Below, one piece after another: positions 37,006 through 45,133 of a stretch of 64,000 nucleotides of DNA; position 1 is the stretch's first letter, and every line of letters starts with the position of its first letter. Under the pieces are notes generated by a model. That model was given only the letters and a program-made list of their open reading frames with translations. It had not been told where the DNA came from and did not search any database. The DNA comes from Clostridium manihotivorum (GTDB taxonomy: Bacteria; Bacillota; Clostridia; Clostridiales; Clostridiaceae): the NCBI RefSeq assembly GCF_004015185.1, contig NZ_CP025746.1, positions 2,001,776 through 2,065,775 on the forward strand. The letters run 5' to 3'. The translations under genes were made by a program, and so were the position numbers.

Positions 37006-37257
37006 AGCTTATCTCCTTAATATCTTAGTTTTTATAAAAATATTTGAATAATTATATTTTAATATAATAAAAGAATCTGTAAATAAGATAACTTGTTTAA
37101 TTGTAAAAAAGATAAGAATAAAACAATATAACAAGTTAAGAATTTATTGAAAACATGATGGTTAAGAGCATTATTAACTTAAATTTGTAGCTTAAAGTAT
37201 GATTAAAGATACTATTGTTTTTATTACACATATTGTGATGCTACTATGCAAAAACTA

Positions 37258-37400
37258 TTTTTACTGCTAAGTATGATATAAAGTTTTTTATAGATAAAAC
37301 TGATAATACGAAAAGGTTAGAATAGCTATTTAGAGTAAACAGTAAAAATATGTCGACTGCCAAATTTTCCTCATATACATTCGAAAAGGCAGATGCGCAA
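37258..37400 (+). repeat. Dispersed structured intergenic element, copy R1
   Basis: It begins TTTTTACTGCTAAG and ends AAAAGGCAGATG. The blocks shared with other copies are GGTTAGAATAGCTATTTA, GTAAACAGTAAAAA and ACTGCC...GGCAGATG. The first block can pair with AACAGTAAA, and a hairpin closes with CTGCC/GGCAG. It lies between the flavin reductase and YhgE genes. Confidence 0.65.
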
Positions 37401-37410
37401 AAAAATTCAC

Positions 37411-37436
37411 TAAAGAAGGTGGCTTTAGTAAGTTTT
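37411..37436 (+). terminator. Terminator-like hairpin within the R1 region
   Basis: CTAAAG and CTTTAG pair around AAGGTGG, followed by a run of T that is also the start of partial copy R1b. Confidence 0.5.
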
Positions 37437-37495
37437 TTACTGTTAAGGAAAGAATGAAATTTTTTATGAGTTAAACCTAATAATATTTAGAAAGC
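37433..37495 (+). repeat. Dispersed intergenic element, partial copy R1b
   Basis: TTTTTTACTGTTAAGGAAAG and the following AATGAAATTTTTT and TTAAACCTA repeat the 5' third of the element. The rest of the element is absent. Confidence 0.55.
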
Positions 37496-37544
37496 TTCAC
37501 TTCAGAGACTTTTTATTCCAGGATAGTAGAAAGGTAGGTGACAG

Positions 37545-37596
37545 CCTGCACAGTTATTTTATAGAGGACTATAAAGTACGTTTAGCTATGTGCAGG
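37545..37596 (+). promoter_or_regulatory. Leader hairpin covering the ribosome site of the YhgE gene
   Basis: CCTGCACA (37545-37552) and TGTGCAGG (37589-37596) pair exactly. The right arm overlaps the AGGTGAGAG ribosome site of the gene starting at 37603, so folding could lower translation. Confidence 0.4.
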
Positions 37597-37602
37597 TGAG
37601 AG

Positions 37603-39651
37603 ATGAGTGAAAAAGTAAATAAAGATAGAAGAAAGACTTTGTTTAAAATAATAGTAATATCCATTGTAGCAATTATATTTGTACCTATATTATATTCTGG
37701 GATTTATCTGTATGCCTTTTGGGACCCATATGGAAGATTCTATGATGTGCCGGTAGCCTTTGTAAACTTAGATAAGAAGGTTATTAAGGAAGGAAAAGAG
37801 TATAACGTTGGAAAGGATATAGAAGATAATCTAAGAAAAAATAATAAGGTTGGTTGGAGATTTGTTAGCTATGATGAAGCTAAAAAAGGAGTAAGCGGTA
37901 CTAAATATTATGCCTTAATACTAATTCCAGAGGATTTCTCTAAAAATATCTCTGAAGCTGCTAGTGGTAACTTGGTTAAGCCTACGGTGCTTTATGAAGC
38001 AAACAAGGGTAAAAACTTTGTGTTTGCTCAAGTATCTGAAAGAGCAGCTGAAAGTATTAAGTCAGAAGTTGCTTCTAGCATTCAGGAGCAAACTACAAAA
38101 TCACTGGCAGGTAGCTTGTACAATGTAAAGGATTCTTTGTCAGAGGCAAATAAAGGTGCCAGTTCATTGGTGGATGGTACGGTAAAGTTATTAAATGGTT
38201 CAAATCAATTAGATACAGGATTAGCGAAAGCTGCAACAGGAGCAAAGCAACTTCAAAGTGGCTTAGAGAAAGCTTATACTGGAGAAGCACAACTTACAAC
38301 AGGAGTAGATTCATTACTAAGTGGATTAAATAAGTTTAAAGGAGGACTAACTCAAAACTCAGAGGGGATCAATCAATTGGTAGGTGGAGCTAAGGCTCTG
38401 TCAGATGGTATGGCGGCAGTAGCCTCTGGAACTTCAAAAGCTAATCTTTCTCAGGGATTAACAACTGCTGCAGACAGCATAGCTCAGATTAAAGGAGCTT
38501 TAAATCAGGTGGCATCAATATTGGCAACTTCTAGTGATCCTCAGAGTATAGGTACTGCTCAAACAATTTTAAATGGGTTGGTCAATACTATTAATACGAA
38601 GAAACTTGAAGAAAATCTCAGAACTGCAGCAGGTAGTGCCAGCTCTTTAACAAACAATCTAAATCAATTGAGTACAGCGGCAAGTAAGGTATCTGCAGGA
38701 ACAAATACAGTAGCCAGTACTCTTTCAACTACTCAAAGCAATGCACTTTCTGGCGTTAACCAGCTTATAGACGGAGCTAACAAACTTAAAGGTGGAAGTC
38801 AGGAGCTTAGCAACGGATTAAATACAGCAGTAAAAAAAACAGGAGAGTTAGCTTCAGGGCTTGCCACTCTAAATAATGGTACTAAGGATTTGTCTAATGG
38901 ACTTAATTCACTTAGTGATGGAACTGTAAAACTAAGAGATGGATTAAACAGTGGTTATAATACTATGAATAATAGCTTAAAGTTCGGGATAGAAGATATA
39001 TCAAGCTTTGTAACTAATCCATTGACTTTATCTGATGTATCTATAAATACTGTTAATTATTATGGTGAAGGTCTTGCACCATATTTTATTTCTTTATCGC
39101 TTTGGCTGGGAGCAATGTTAATGAACTTGATATTGTCTCTTACAAAGCTGTCAAAGGTAGTTCAAAATAAATACATAAAGACATATTTAGGTACTTTTAT
39201 AGCTGGATCGGTTTTAGTTATGCTACAGGCAGTTATATTAAGTTCTGTCCTTATAGCAGCGTTAGGACTTCAACCTACAAATCAGTTTGTATTTTATTTA
39301 GAAAATATGTTTATATCTGTTGTGTTTTTTAGCATAATGTATGGAGTGTCTTATGCTATAGGAGTGGTAGGTACACCGATATTATTTGTGCTATTCATAC
39401 TTCAGCTGGCATCCTCTGGAGGAACCTTTCCTATAGAGACCGCACCAGGATTCTTCAGAGTTCTTTCACCATTTTTCCCAATGACTTATACGGTGGAAGG
39501 TCTTAGGATGATAATAAGTGGTATTAATAGTATAAGATTAACTCAAATTTCTTTCTTCCTTCTAACCTTTATGCTCATATTCCTAATATCAGGATTTGTA
39601 GTAAATAGAACCTTTAAAGGATTGAAAAGCATTAAGGCTGAAGAAGAGTAG
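37603..39651 (+). CDS. YhgE/Pip-domain membrane protein
   Basis: A 682-residue membrane protein of the YhgE/Pip (phage infection protein) family, which has ABC-2-like C-terminal helices and often serves in export of toxins or other cargo. A first membrane helix lies at residues 13-35 (TLFKIIVISIVAIIFVPILYSGIYLYAFWDP). A long extracytoplasmic region follows with many L-x-x-G repeats (LLNGSNQLDTGLAKAATGAK and similar), probably coiled coil. Five or six C-terminal helices start near residue 485. The family motif near the start (PVAFVNLDKK) is present. The gene stands alone, with repeat element R1 and a leader hairpin upstream. Confidence 0.9.
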   Translation: MSEKVNKDRRKTLFKIIVISIVAIIFVPILYSGIYLYAFWDPYGRFYDVPVAFVNLDKKVIKEGKEYNVGKDIEDNLRKNNKVGWRFVSYDEAKKGVSGTKYYALILIPEDFSKNISEAASGNLVKPTVLYEANKGKNFVFAQVSERAAESIKSEVASSIQEQTTKSLAGSLYNVKDSLSEANKGASSLVDGTVKLLNGSNQLDTGLAKAATGAKQLQSGLEKAYTGEAQLTTGVDSLLSGLNKFKGGLTQNSEGINQLVGGAKALSDGMAAVASGTSKANLSQGLTTAADSIAQIKGALNQVASILATSSDPQSIGTAQTILNGLVNTINTKKLEENLRTAAGSASSLTNNLNQLSTAASKVSAGTNTVASTLSTTQSNALSGVNQLIDGANKLKGGSQELSNGLNTAVKKTGELASGLATLNNGTKDLSNGLNSLSDGTVKLRDGLNSGYNTMNNSLKFGIEDISSFVTNPLTLSDVSINTVNYYGEGLAPYFISLSLWLGAMLMNLILSLTKLSKVVQNKYIKTYLGTFIAGSVLVMLQAVILSSVLIAALGLQPTNQFVFYLENMFISVVFFSIMYGVSYAIGVVGTPILFVLFILQLASSGGTFPIETAPGFFRVLSPFFPMTYTVEGLRMIISGINSIRLTQISFFLLTFMLIFLISGFVVNRTFKGLKSIKAEEE

Positions 39652-39714
39652 TGTTATAAGCTTTGTAATATAAAATAGTTTACTAAGATAAATATTTTCA
39701 AAAGCATAACAGTT

Positions 39715-39762
39715 TATAAAAGTTTTGTTCGCTAGAATATTAGTGAGCAAAACTTTTATTTA
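39715..39762 (+). terminator. Terminator of the YhgE gene
   Basis: AAAAGTTTTGTTCGCTA pairs with TAGTGAGCAAAACTTTT with one mismatch, then T-rich sequence follows. Confidence 0.85.
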
Positions 39763-39780
39763 CAGAAAAGAGGTGTTTAA

Positions 39781-40776
39781 GTGATCGAAATTATTAGAAA
39801 CCCTGATGTTTTTCATGGTAAAAATAAGAAGATAAATTTCTTTGAAGGCTGGTACTTTAAGCTTGTTCACCCTAATAACGGGAATACCTATTGTTTTATC
39901 CCTGGGATTTTTATGTCAAGAAAGGAAGAGATGTCACACAGTTTTATACAAGTGCTAAAGGGAAATGAATGTGATTTTAGTTATTTGAGGTTTAAAGAAG
40001 ATGAATTTAAGGCTAAATCCTTTGAATTCTACGTAAAGCTAGGAGATAATTCATTTTCACTTGATGGGATAAATTTAAATATCAATGAGAATAAAGAAAA
40101 GATATGTGGCAGTCTGCATTTTGAAAATATAATAAAGTGGCCAGATAGTTCTATAAATCCAGGAAGTATGGGCTTCTATAATTATTTAAATTTTATGGAG
40201 TGCTATAGCCAGGTTTGTGCTGTGGATGGAGACATAAAAGGAAAGCTTAATATTAATGGAAGAGATATTGATTTCACAGGTGGAAAGCTATATGTTGAAA
40301 AGAACTGGGGAAAAGCTTTCCCGTATTCCTATATATGGGTGCAAGGAAATTCTTTTGAAAATGGAGATGGATCACTTAGCTGTTCCATTGGACATATTCC
40401 ACTTCCAACACCTCTTAAAAGCTTTACTGGATTTTTGATAGGGCTATATGCTAAGGATAGATTTTATAAATTCACAACAATAAATAGAAGCAAGTTATCA
40501 ATCAATTATGATAAAAATAAAATTATTTTATCAACTGAAAATAAAAGATATCACCTAAAAATAGAGGCTTTTTATGCAGAATCCTCTTTTATGAATTTAT
40601 ATGCGCCTTATGATGGGGATATGGTACCTACGGCAAGAGAAACCTTATGTGGGAAGCTAAATGTTACGCTGTATGATAAGAAAGAGAAAGAGATTATATT
40701 TAAGCAGTGGTGCAATAATGCTGGCGTTGAGTTTTCAAAAAACTATACAGAATTGGTACATATGCTTAAAAATTAG
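39781..40776 (+). CDS. Tocopherol-cyclase-like (lipocalin-type) protein
   Basis: A 331-residue protein with the hallmarks of the tocopherol cyclase family: FFEGWYFKLVHP near residue 20, the central YVEKNWGKAFP (about residue 172) and YIWVQGNSF. The fold is a double lipocalin-like barrel, also found in the related CrtC/DUF2804 group. Bacteria of this type make no tocopherol, so the substrate is unknown; a lipid or isoprenoid is plausible, and an isoprenoid operon lies at the end of the window. There is no signal peptide. The start is GTG at 39781 after AGAGGTG. It is followed by an MFS gene. Confidence 0.8.
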   Translation: MIEIIRNPDVFHGKNKKINFFEGWYFKLVHPNNGNTYCFIPGIFMSRKEEMSHSFIQVLKGNECDFSYLRFKEDEFKAKSFEFYVKLGDNSFSLDGINLNINENKEKICGSLHFENIIKWPDSSINPGSMGFYNYLNFMECYSQVCAVDGDIKGKLNINGRDIDFTGGKLYVEKNWGKAFPYSYIWVQGNSFENGDGSLSCSIGHIPLPTPLKSFTGFLIGLYAKDRFYKFTTINRSKLSINYDKNKIILSTENKRYHLKIEAFYAESSFMNLYAPYDGDMVPTARETLCGKLNVTLYDKKEKEIIFKQWCNNAGVEFSKNYTELVHMLKN

Positions 40777-40898
40777 TTCACAAAAAACTAAAAAAGGGTT
40801 ATTTATCTTTTCTAAATTGGAAAATAAATATATAAATGTATGTATTTGTGATAAAATTATAATTGAACATTATAACTTTAAATTTGGAGGAAAAAAGA

Positions 40899-42176
40899 TT
40901 GCCGATATTCTTTTTAATTATTATATATTTAGCTTTTATTAGTTTAGGATTGCCTGATTCATTGCTAGGTGTAGCATGGCCAGTTATGCATTTAGATCTT
41001 GGTGCCAAGTTAGAAGCCGCAGGGATTATATCTATGTCCATAGCTGGAGGTACAATTGCATCAAGCTTAGCTAGTAATTATGTACTAAAAAAATTAGGAA
41101 CAGGAAAGGTTACATTAATAAGCTGTTTTATGACTGCCTCTGCACTTTTAGGATTTTCCTTAGTACCATCCTTCCTTTGGCTTATATTATTAGCTATTCC
41201 TCTAGGACTTGGAGCTGGTTCTGTAGATGCTGGACTTAATAACTATGTAGCAAACCATTATAAAGCACATCATATGATCTGGCTTCACTGTTTTTGGGGA
41301 GTGGGAGCTACCTTAGGACCAATAATAATGTCAAGTTTCATAGGTAATAATAGTTCTTGGAGAAATGGATATAGAACAGTTGCTTTCTTACAATTTTCTC
41401 TAGTTATCCTACTGTTTGTGACCTTGCCTTTATGGAAGAAGGTTGGAGGCGAGGGGAAAGCTAGCAATGATGAACAGCATAAAGTAGGAGAAATTGATAC
41501 TTCCCAAGATAGTGGTGATGTAAAAATAGAAAAAGATAACTCAGCATCTATTGAGTTAGAGGAGAGAAGTAACTATAAAGGAAAAGAGAATGTATTAAAA
41601 TTTCCTGGCGTAAATTTAGCATTAATCTCCTTTCTATTTTACTGCGCTGGAGAATCTACCATTGGTTTGTGGGGAAGCAGTTTTTTAGTTAATACAAAAC
41701 ATTTTGCTCCAGCTACAGCAGCAAGCTGGGTATCCTTATATTATGGGGGAATTACAGTAGGCAGGCTCATAACAGGCTTTATTACAATGAAGCTTTCAAA
41801 TAAAATACTTATAAGAGCAGGTCAAATTATCTCTTTCATAGGTGTATTACTATTGATACTTCCATTACCTAAGGCCTGCTCATTTTTAGGATTTATAATG
41901 ATTGGAATTGGGTTTGCACCAATATTTCCATGCATGCTTCATGAAACACCAGTTAGGTTTGGCAAAGTACAGTCACAAAAGATCATAGGTTATCAAATGG
42001 CGGCTGGTTATATAGGGGCAACGTTCCTGCCACCAGTTTTAGGCTTTATAGCAGCTAGAACAACCATTAGTATTATGCCTTTCTTTGTTTTAACATATAT
42101 ATCCACCATGCTTTACAGCAGTGAGAGAATAAATATAGTTATGAGAGGAAAAAAGTTTTATAAAGCTCATATGTAA
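40899..42176 (+). CDS. MFS transporter
   Basis: A major facilitator superfamily transporter of 425 residues with twelve helices. The TTG at 40899 follows GGAGG (40886-40890) with good spacing. Starting farther upstream (TTG at 40863) would place the ribosome site inside the gene. Sequence such as LGLGAGSVDAGLNNYVANHY and HCFWGVGATLGPIIMSS in the N-terminal half resembles the sugar-type (FucP-like) subgroup. A hydrophilic loop of about 60 charged residues (EGKASNDEQHKVGE...) separates the halves. The substrate is not predictable. A perfect terminator follows. Confidence 0.87.
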   Translation: MPIFFLIIIYLAFISLGLPDSLLGVAWPVMHLDLGAKLEAAGIISMSIAGGTIASSLASNYVLKKLGTGKVTLISCFMTASALLGFSLVPSFLWLILLAIPLGLGAGSVDAGLNNYVANHYKAHHMIWLHCFWGVGATLGPIIMSSFIGNNSSWRNGYRTVAFLQFSLVILLFVTLPLWKKVGGEGKASNDEQHKVGEIDTSQDSGDVKIEKDNSASIELEERSNYKGKENVLKFPGVNLALISFLFYCAGESTIGLWGSSFLVNTKHFAPATAASWVSLYYGGITVGRLITGFITMKLSNKILIRAGQIISFIGVLLLILPLPKACSFLGFIMIGIGFAPIFPCMLHETPVRFGKVQSQKIIGYQMAAGYIGATFLPPVLGFIAARTTISIMPFFVLTYISTMLYSSERINIVMRGKKFYKAHM

Positions 42177-42267
42177 TAGAGTTTTATAATATTAAGAAGC
42201 TTAGATTATTATTACAATAGAAGTTCATATAGCTATAGGAAAGAGATAATTTTTAAGATAAGTATAA

Positions 42268-42314
42268 ATCATGTATATACAGGTAAATAATCCGTATATA
42301 CATGATTTTTTTTT
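42268..42314 (+). terminator. Terminator of the MFS gene
   Basis: ATCATGTATATAC and GTATATACATGAT pair exactly, followed by nine or more T that also begin repeat element R2. Confidence 0.88.
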
Positions 42315-42460
42315 ACTGTTAAGAACGGTATAAAATTTTTGGTAGCCAAACCTATAAATGTAAGGATTTGAAAATGGCTATTTAGGGTAAAAAGTAAAGA
42401 AGAAATCTTATTCGCCTGTCAGAATTTCTTCACATTTGTTGATGAAAGGCAGATGTGAAA
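42309..42460 (+). repeat. Dispersed structured intergenic element, copy R2
   Basis: It starts TTTTTTACTGTTAAG directly in the terminator T-run. Shared blocks are GGTAGCCAAACCTA, GGATTTGAAAATGGCTATTTA, GTAAAAAGTAAAG, CCTGTCAGAATTTCTTCA and GATGAAAGGCAGATG. The last two form the conserved hairpin with a different stem sequence from R3 and R5. Confidence 0.65.
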
Positions 42461-42854
42461 TAATGTACAAGTCCTACTTGGAAGGTTATTTTAAAACTCC
42501 TTTGAACTAACAGATTAATTTTGGTAAGAGACTTTAATAGATTAAAAAAATAAAGTTTTAGCTATAACCTTTTTACCTTTCTCACCGAAACTAAATTATG
42601 AGAAGCATAAATAAGGATGTATTGCTTATGTGGAAAAAAGTATTTTCATAGGTACTCTGTTTTTTGAGAGACCATTAGAAAATATAAGTTTTATTGATAA
42701 GTAGCGCATCCATAATTAGGGGGAGAGGCTATAATGTAAGTTTTATTATAATTGATCAATAGCTTGAAAACGTATGAATAGCTTATGGTAGCAAGAATTA
42801 ACAAAATAAATAAAAAAAATTTTTCTGTAATCGTATTCCCTAATAAAAGATATC
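42461..42854. other. Spacer, no gene seen
   Basis: Only short minus-strand frames without ribosome sites lie here. The promoter of the MarR operon begins at 42855. Confidence 0.5.
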
Positions 42855-42882
42855 TTGACTGAAATATATAGGGTGATATAAT
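42855..42882 (+). promoter_or_regulatory. Promoter of the marR-ABC operon
   Basis: TTGACT (42855-42860) and TATAAT (42877-42882) are separated by 16 bases, close to the consensus. Confidence 0.75.
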
Positions 42883-42932
42883 TAGTTCGTGCACGAATTA
42901 ATCGGATACGAACAATTGGAAAGCGAATTAAT
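42881..42932. promoter_or_regulatory. Probable MarR operators
   Basis: TTCGTGCACGAA (42886-42897) is a perfect 12-base palindrome inside ATTAGTTCGTGCACGAATTA, overlapping the -10 box and start site. CGAATTAAT recurs at 42895 and 42924. These fit autorepression by the MarR protein encoded just downstream. Confidence 0.65.
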
Positions 42933-42957
42933 TCCTGTGAATAATAGGAGGGGAAAA

Positions 42958-43401
42958 ATGTATTCAAGTGATACAGGTAGAGAAACGACCAGGCTTTTTG
43001 TTGAAGTAAGTAAGCTTATACAGCAAAGCATGCGAAAAAATTTTGAAGATAGTGAAGTTACTATGCCTCAAGGCATGGTTCTGCATATATTAAAAGAATA
43101 TGGTCAGATGAAAATTAGTGACTTAAGCGATAAGGTTCATTTGTCAAAGAGTACCGTTTCAGGTATAGTGGATAGATTAGAAAAGCATGGTTTGGTGGAA
43201 AGAACAAGAAATGATGAAGATAGAAGGACTGTTTATGTAAGTGTTACTAAAGCCTTCGAAGAAAATCATAAAGAATTGCACAAGAAAGCAGAAGAAAGTT
43301 TTGAGGATTTGCTTAGTTCAGCAACTGAAGAGGATATGGATAAAATAGTTGAGGGATTAAGTACTTTAAAAAGAATATTAATGGCTAGAAAGGAGAGATA
43401 G
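42958..43401 (+). CDS. MarR-family regulator of the ABC exporter operon
   Basis: A winged-helix repressor of 147 residues. The DNA-binding core includes MKISDLSDKVHLSKSTVSGIVDRLEKHGLVERTRNDEDRR, with the D-x-R-R wing motif at its end. The ATG at 42958 follows AGGAGGGG. A GTG at 42889 in the same frame lies within the operator palindrome and is rejected as a start. The first ABC gene begins four bases after the stop, so the three genes form one operon. It probably senses a toxic ligand and releases its own promoter. Confidence 0.92.
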   Translation: MYSSDTGRETTRLFVEVSKLIQQSMRKNFEDSEVTMPQGMVLHILKEYGQMKISDLSDKVHLSKSTVSGIVDRLEKHGLVERTRNDEDRRTVYVSVTKAFEENHKELHKKAEESFEDLLSSATEEDMDKIVEGLSTLKRILMARKER

Positions 43402-43405
43402 CTTT

Positions 43406-45133
43406 ATGTTAAGACTTTATAAATTTTTAAAACCATTTACCATTTCGGTAATAGGAGTAATAATCTTCGTAGCTTGTCAAGCTATCGGTGATCTTTATCT
43501 TCCAACTTTAATGTCAGATATAATCAATGATGGCGTTATGCAAGGAGATACAAGCAAGATTTTTCACACTGGAGGTATAATGATCCTAGTTGCTTTAGGA
43601 GGAGTTATTTGTTCAATCTTAGCGAGTTTGTTGTCAGCTAGATCTGCAGCAGGACTTGGAGAAATTATTAGAAATAAGGTGTTTAGAAAGGTTGAAAGCT
43701 TTTCTTTACATGAATTCGATAAGTTAGGTACAGCAACACTTATAACTAGAACTACAAATGATATCACTCAGATTCAAACAGTTACAGTTATGATAATGCG
43801 TATGATGATAAGTGCACCTATAATGTGTGTTGGTGGTATCATTATGGCATACAGAAAAGATGGATCACTTACTTGGGTGCTTGCAGTTTCAATGCCAGTT
43901 CTTATATTAGTCATAGCAATACTTGCAACAAGAATGATGCCGCTTTTCAAAATGGTACAGGTTAAGATAGATAGAATTAATCTAGTATTACGTGAAAAGC
44001 TTACAGGAATAAGAGTTATTCGTGCTTTCAATACAATAGACAGAGAAAAGAAGCGTTTCGATGATGCCAATGATGATCTTACACAAAACTACATTAAAGT
44101 TAATAGAATTATGGCTTTCATGATGCCTTCTATTATGCTTATAATGAACTTTACATCACTTGCAATCCTTTGGTTTGGTGGATTACGTATAGCTGATGGA
44201 ACTTTAGATTTAGGTGCTCTTTCAGCATTTACTCAATACGCTATGCAAATCATGTTTTCAATGATTATGCTTTCAATGATGTTTATAATGGTTCCTCGTG
44301 CTCAAGCAGCAGCAGTTAGAATTAATGAAGTGCTTGATACTGTTCCAGATATAGAAGATGCAAAAGTATTAAATGAAAGCTTTGAAGGTAAAGGCTATGT
44401 TGAGTTTAAGGATGTAAGCTTTAGCTACCATGGTGCTGAAGAACCAGCTCTTAGAAACATCTCCTTCTCAGCTAAACCAGGTGAAGTTACTGCTATCATC
44501 GGAAGTACAGGATCTGGTAAGTCTACATTAATAAATTTAATAGCAAGATTCTATGATGTACAAGGTGGTAGTGTATTAGTTGACGGGGTAGACGTTAAAG
44601 ATATTTCACAAGAAGTTCTTAGAAATAAGATTGGTTTTGTACCTCAAAAGGCAGTTTTATTCTCAGGTACAATTGCTGAAAATATTAAGTTTGGAAATGA
44701 TAATGCTACTGATGAAGAAATCAAACATGCGGCTAAAGTTGCACAAGCAGCTGACTTTATAGCAACAATGGAAGGTGGCTATGATCACGAGATTGCACAA
44801 GGTGGTACTAACGTATCTGGTGGTCAAAAGCAAAGACTTTCTATAGCTAGAGCCTTAGTTAGAAAGCCAGAAATATATATTTTTGATGATAGTTTCTCAG
44901 CTCTAGACTTTAAGACAGATGCAAAACTTAGAGCTGCTTTAAAGCAAGAAACTCAGGAATCAACCGTAATAATAGTTGCACAAAGAGTTGGTACAGTTAT
45001 GGATGCAGACAGAATTATAGTTCTTGATGAAGGTTCTGTTGTAGGAATGGGAACTCATAAAGAATTACTACAAAACTGTGATGTTTACCGTGAGATTGTA
45101 TCCTCACAACTTTCAGAGGAGGAGATAGCATGA
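43406..45133 (+). CDS. ABC exporter half-transporter, degenerate-site subunit
   Basis: A type IV (multidrug) ABC exporter subunit of 575 residues, with six helices followed by an ATPase domain. Walker A is IIGSTGSGKST, the signature is VSGGQKQRL, and Walker B reads IYIFDDSFSALD, so Asp replaces the catalytic Glu. The switch residue is Gln (AQRVGT) instead of His. Both changes mark the non-catalytic half of heterodimeric exporters such as TM287/288 and BmrC/D. Its partner is the next gene, which overlaps by four bases. It likely exports drugs or peptides. Confidence 0.93.
   Translation: MLRLYKFLKPFTISVIGVIIFVACQAIGDLYLPTLMSDIINDGVMQGDTSKIFHTGGIMILVALGGVICSILASLLSARSAAGLGEIIRNKVFRKVESFSLHEFDKLGTATLITRTTNDITQIQTVTVMIMRMMISAPIMCVGGIIMAYRKDGSLTWVLAVSMPVLILVIAILATRMMPLFKMVQVKIDRINLVLREKLTGIRVIRAFNTIDREKKRFDDANDDLTQNYIKVNRIMAFMMPSIMLIMNFTSLAILWFGGLRIADGTLDLGALSAFTQYAMQIMFSMIMLSMMFIMVPRAQAAAVRINEVLDTVPDIEDAKVLNESFEGKGYVEFKDVSFSYHGAEEPALRNISFSAKPGEVTAIIGSTGSGKSTLINLIARFYDVQGGSVLVDGVDVKDISQEVLRNKIGFVPQKAVLFSGTIAENIKFGNDNATDEEIKHAAKVAQAADFIATMEGGYDHEIAQGGTNVSGGQKQRLSIARALVRKPEIYIFDDSFSALDFKTDAKLRAALKQETQESTVIIVAQRVGTVMDADRIIVLDEGSVVGMGTHKELLQNCDVYREIVSSQLSEEEIA

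Noticed and set aside
40863..40898. MFS protein starting at TTG 40863
   Set aside because: The GGAGG at 40886 would then be inside the gene; TTG 40899 is correctly spaced from it.
42889..42957. Longer MarR start at GTG 42889
   Set aside because: The GTG lies inside the palindromic operator just after the -10 box, while ATG 42958 has AGGAGGGG at good spacing.
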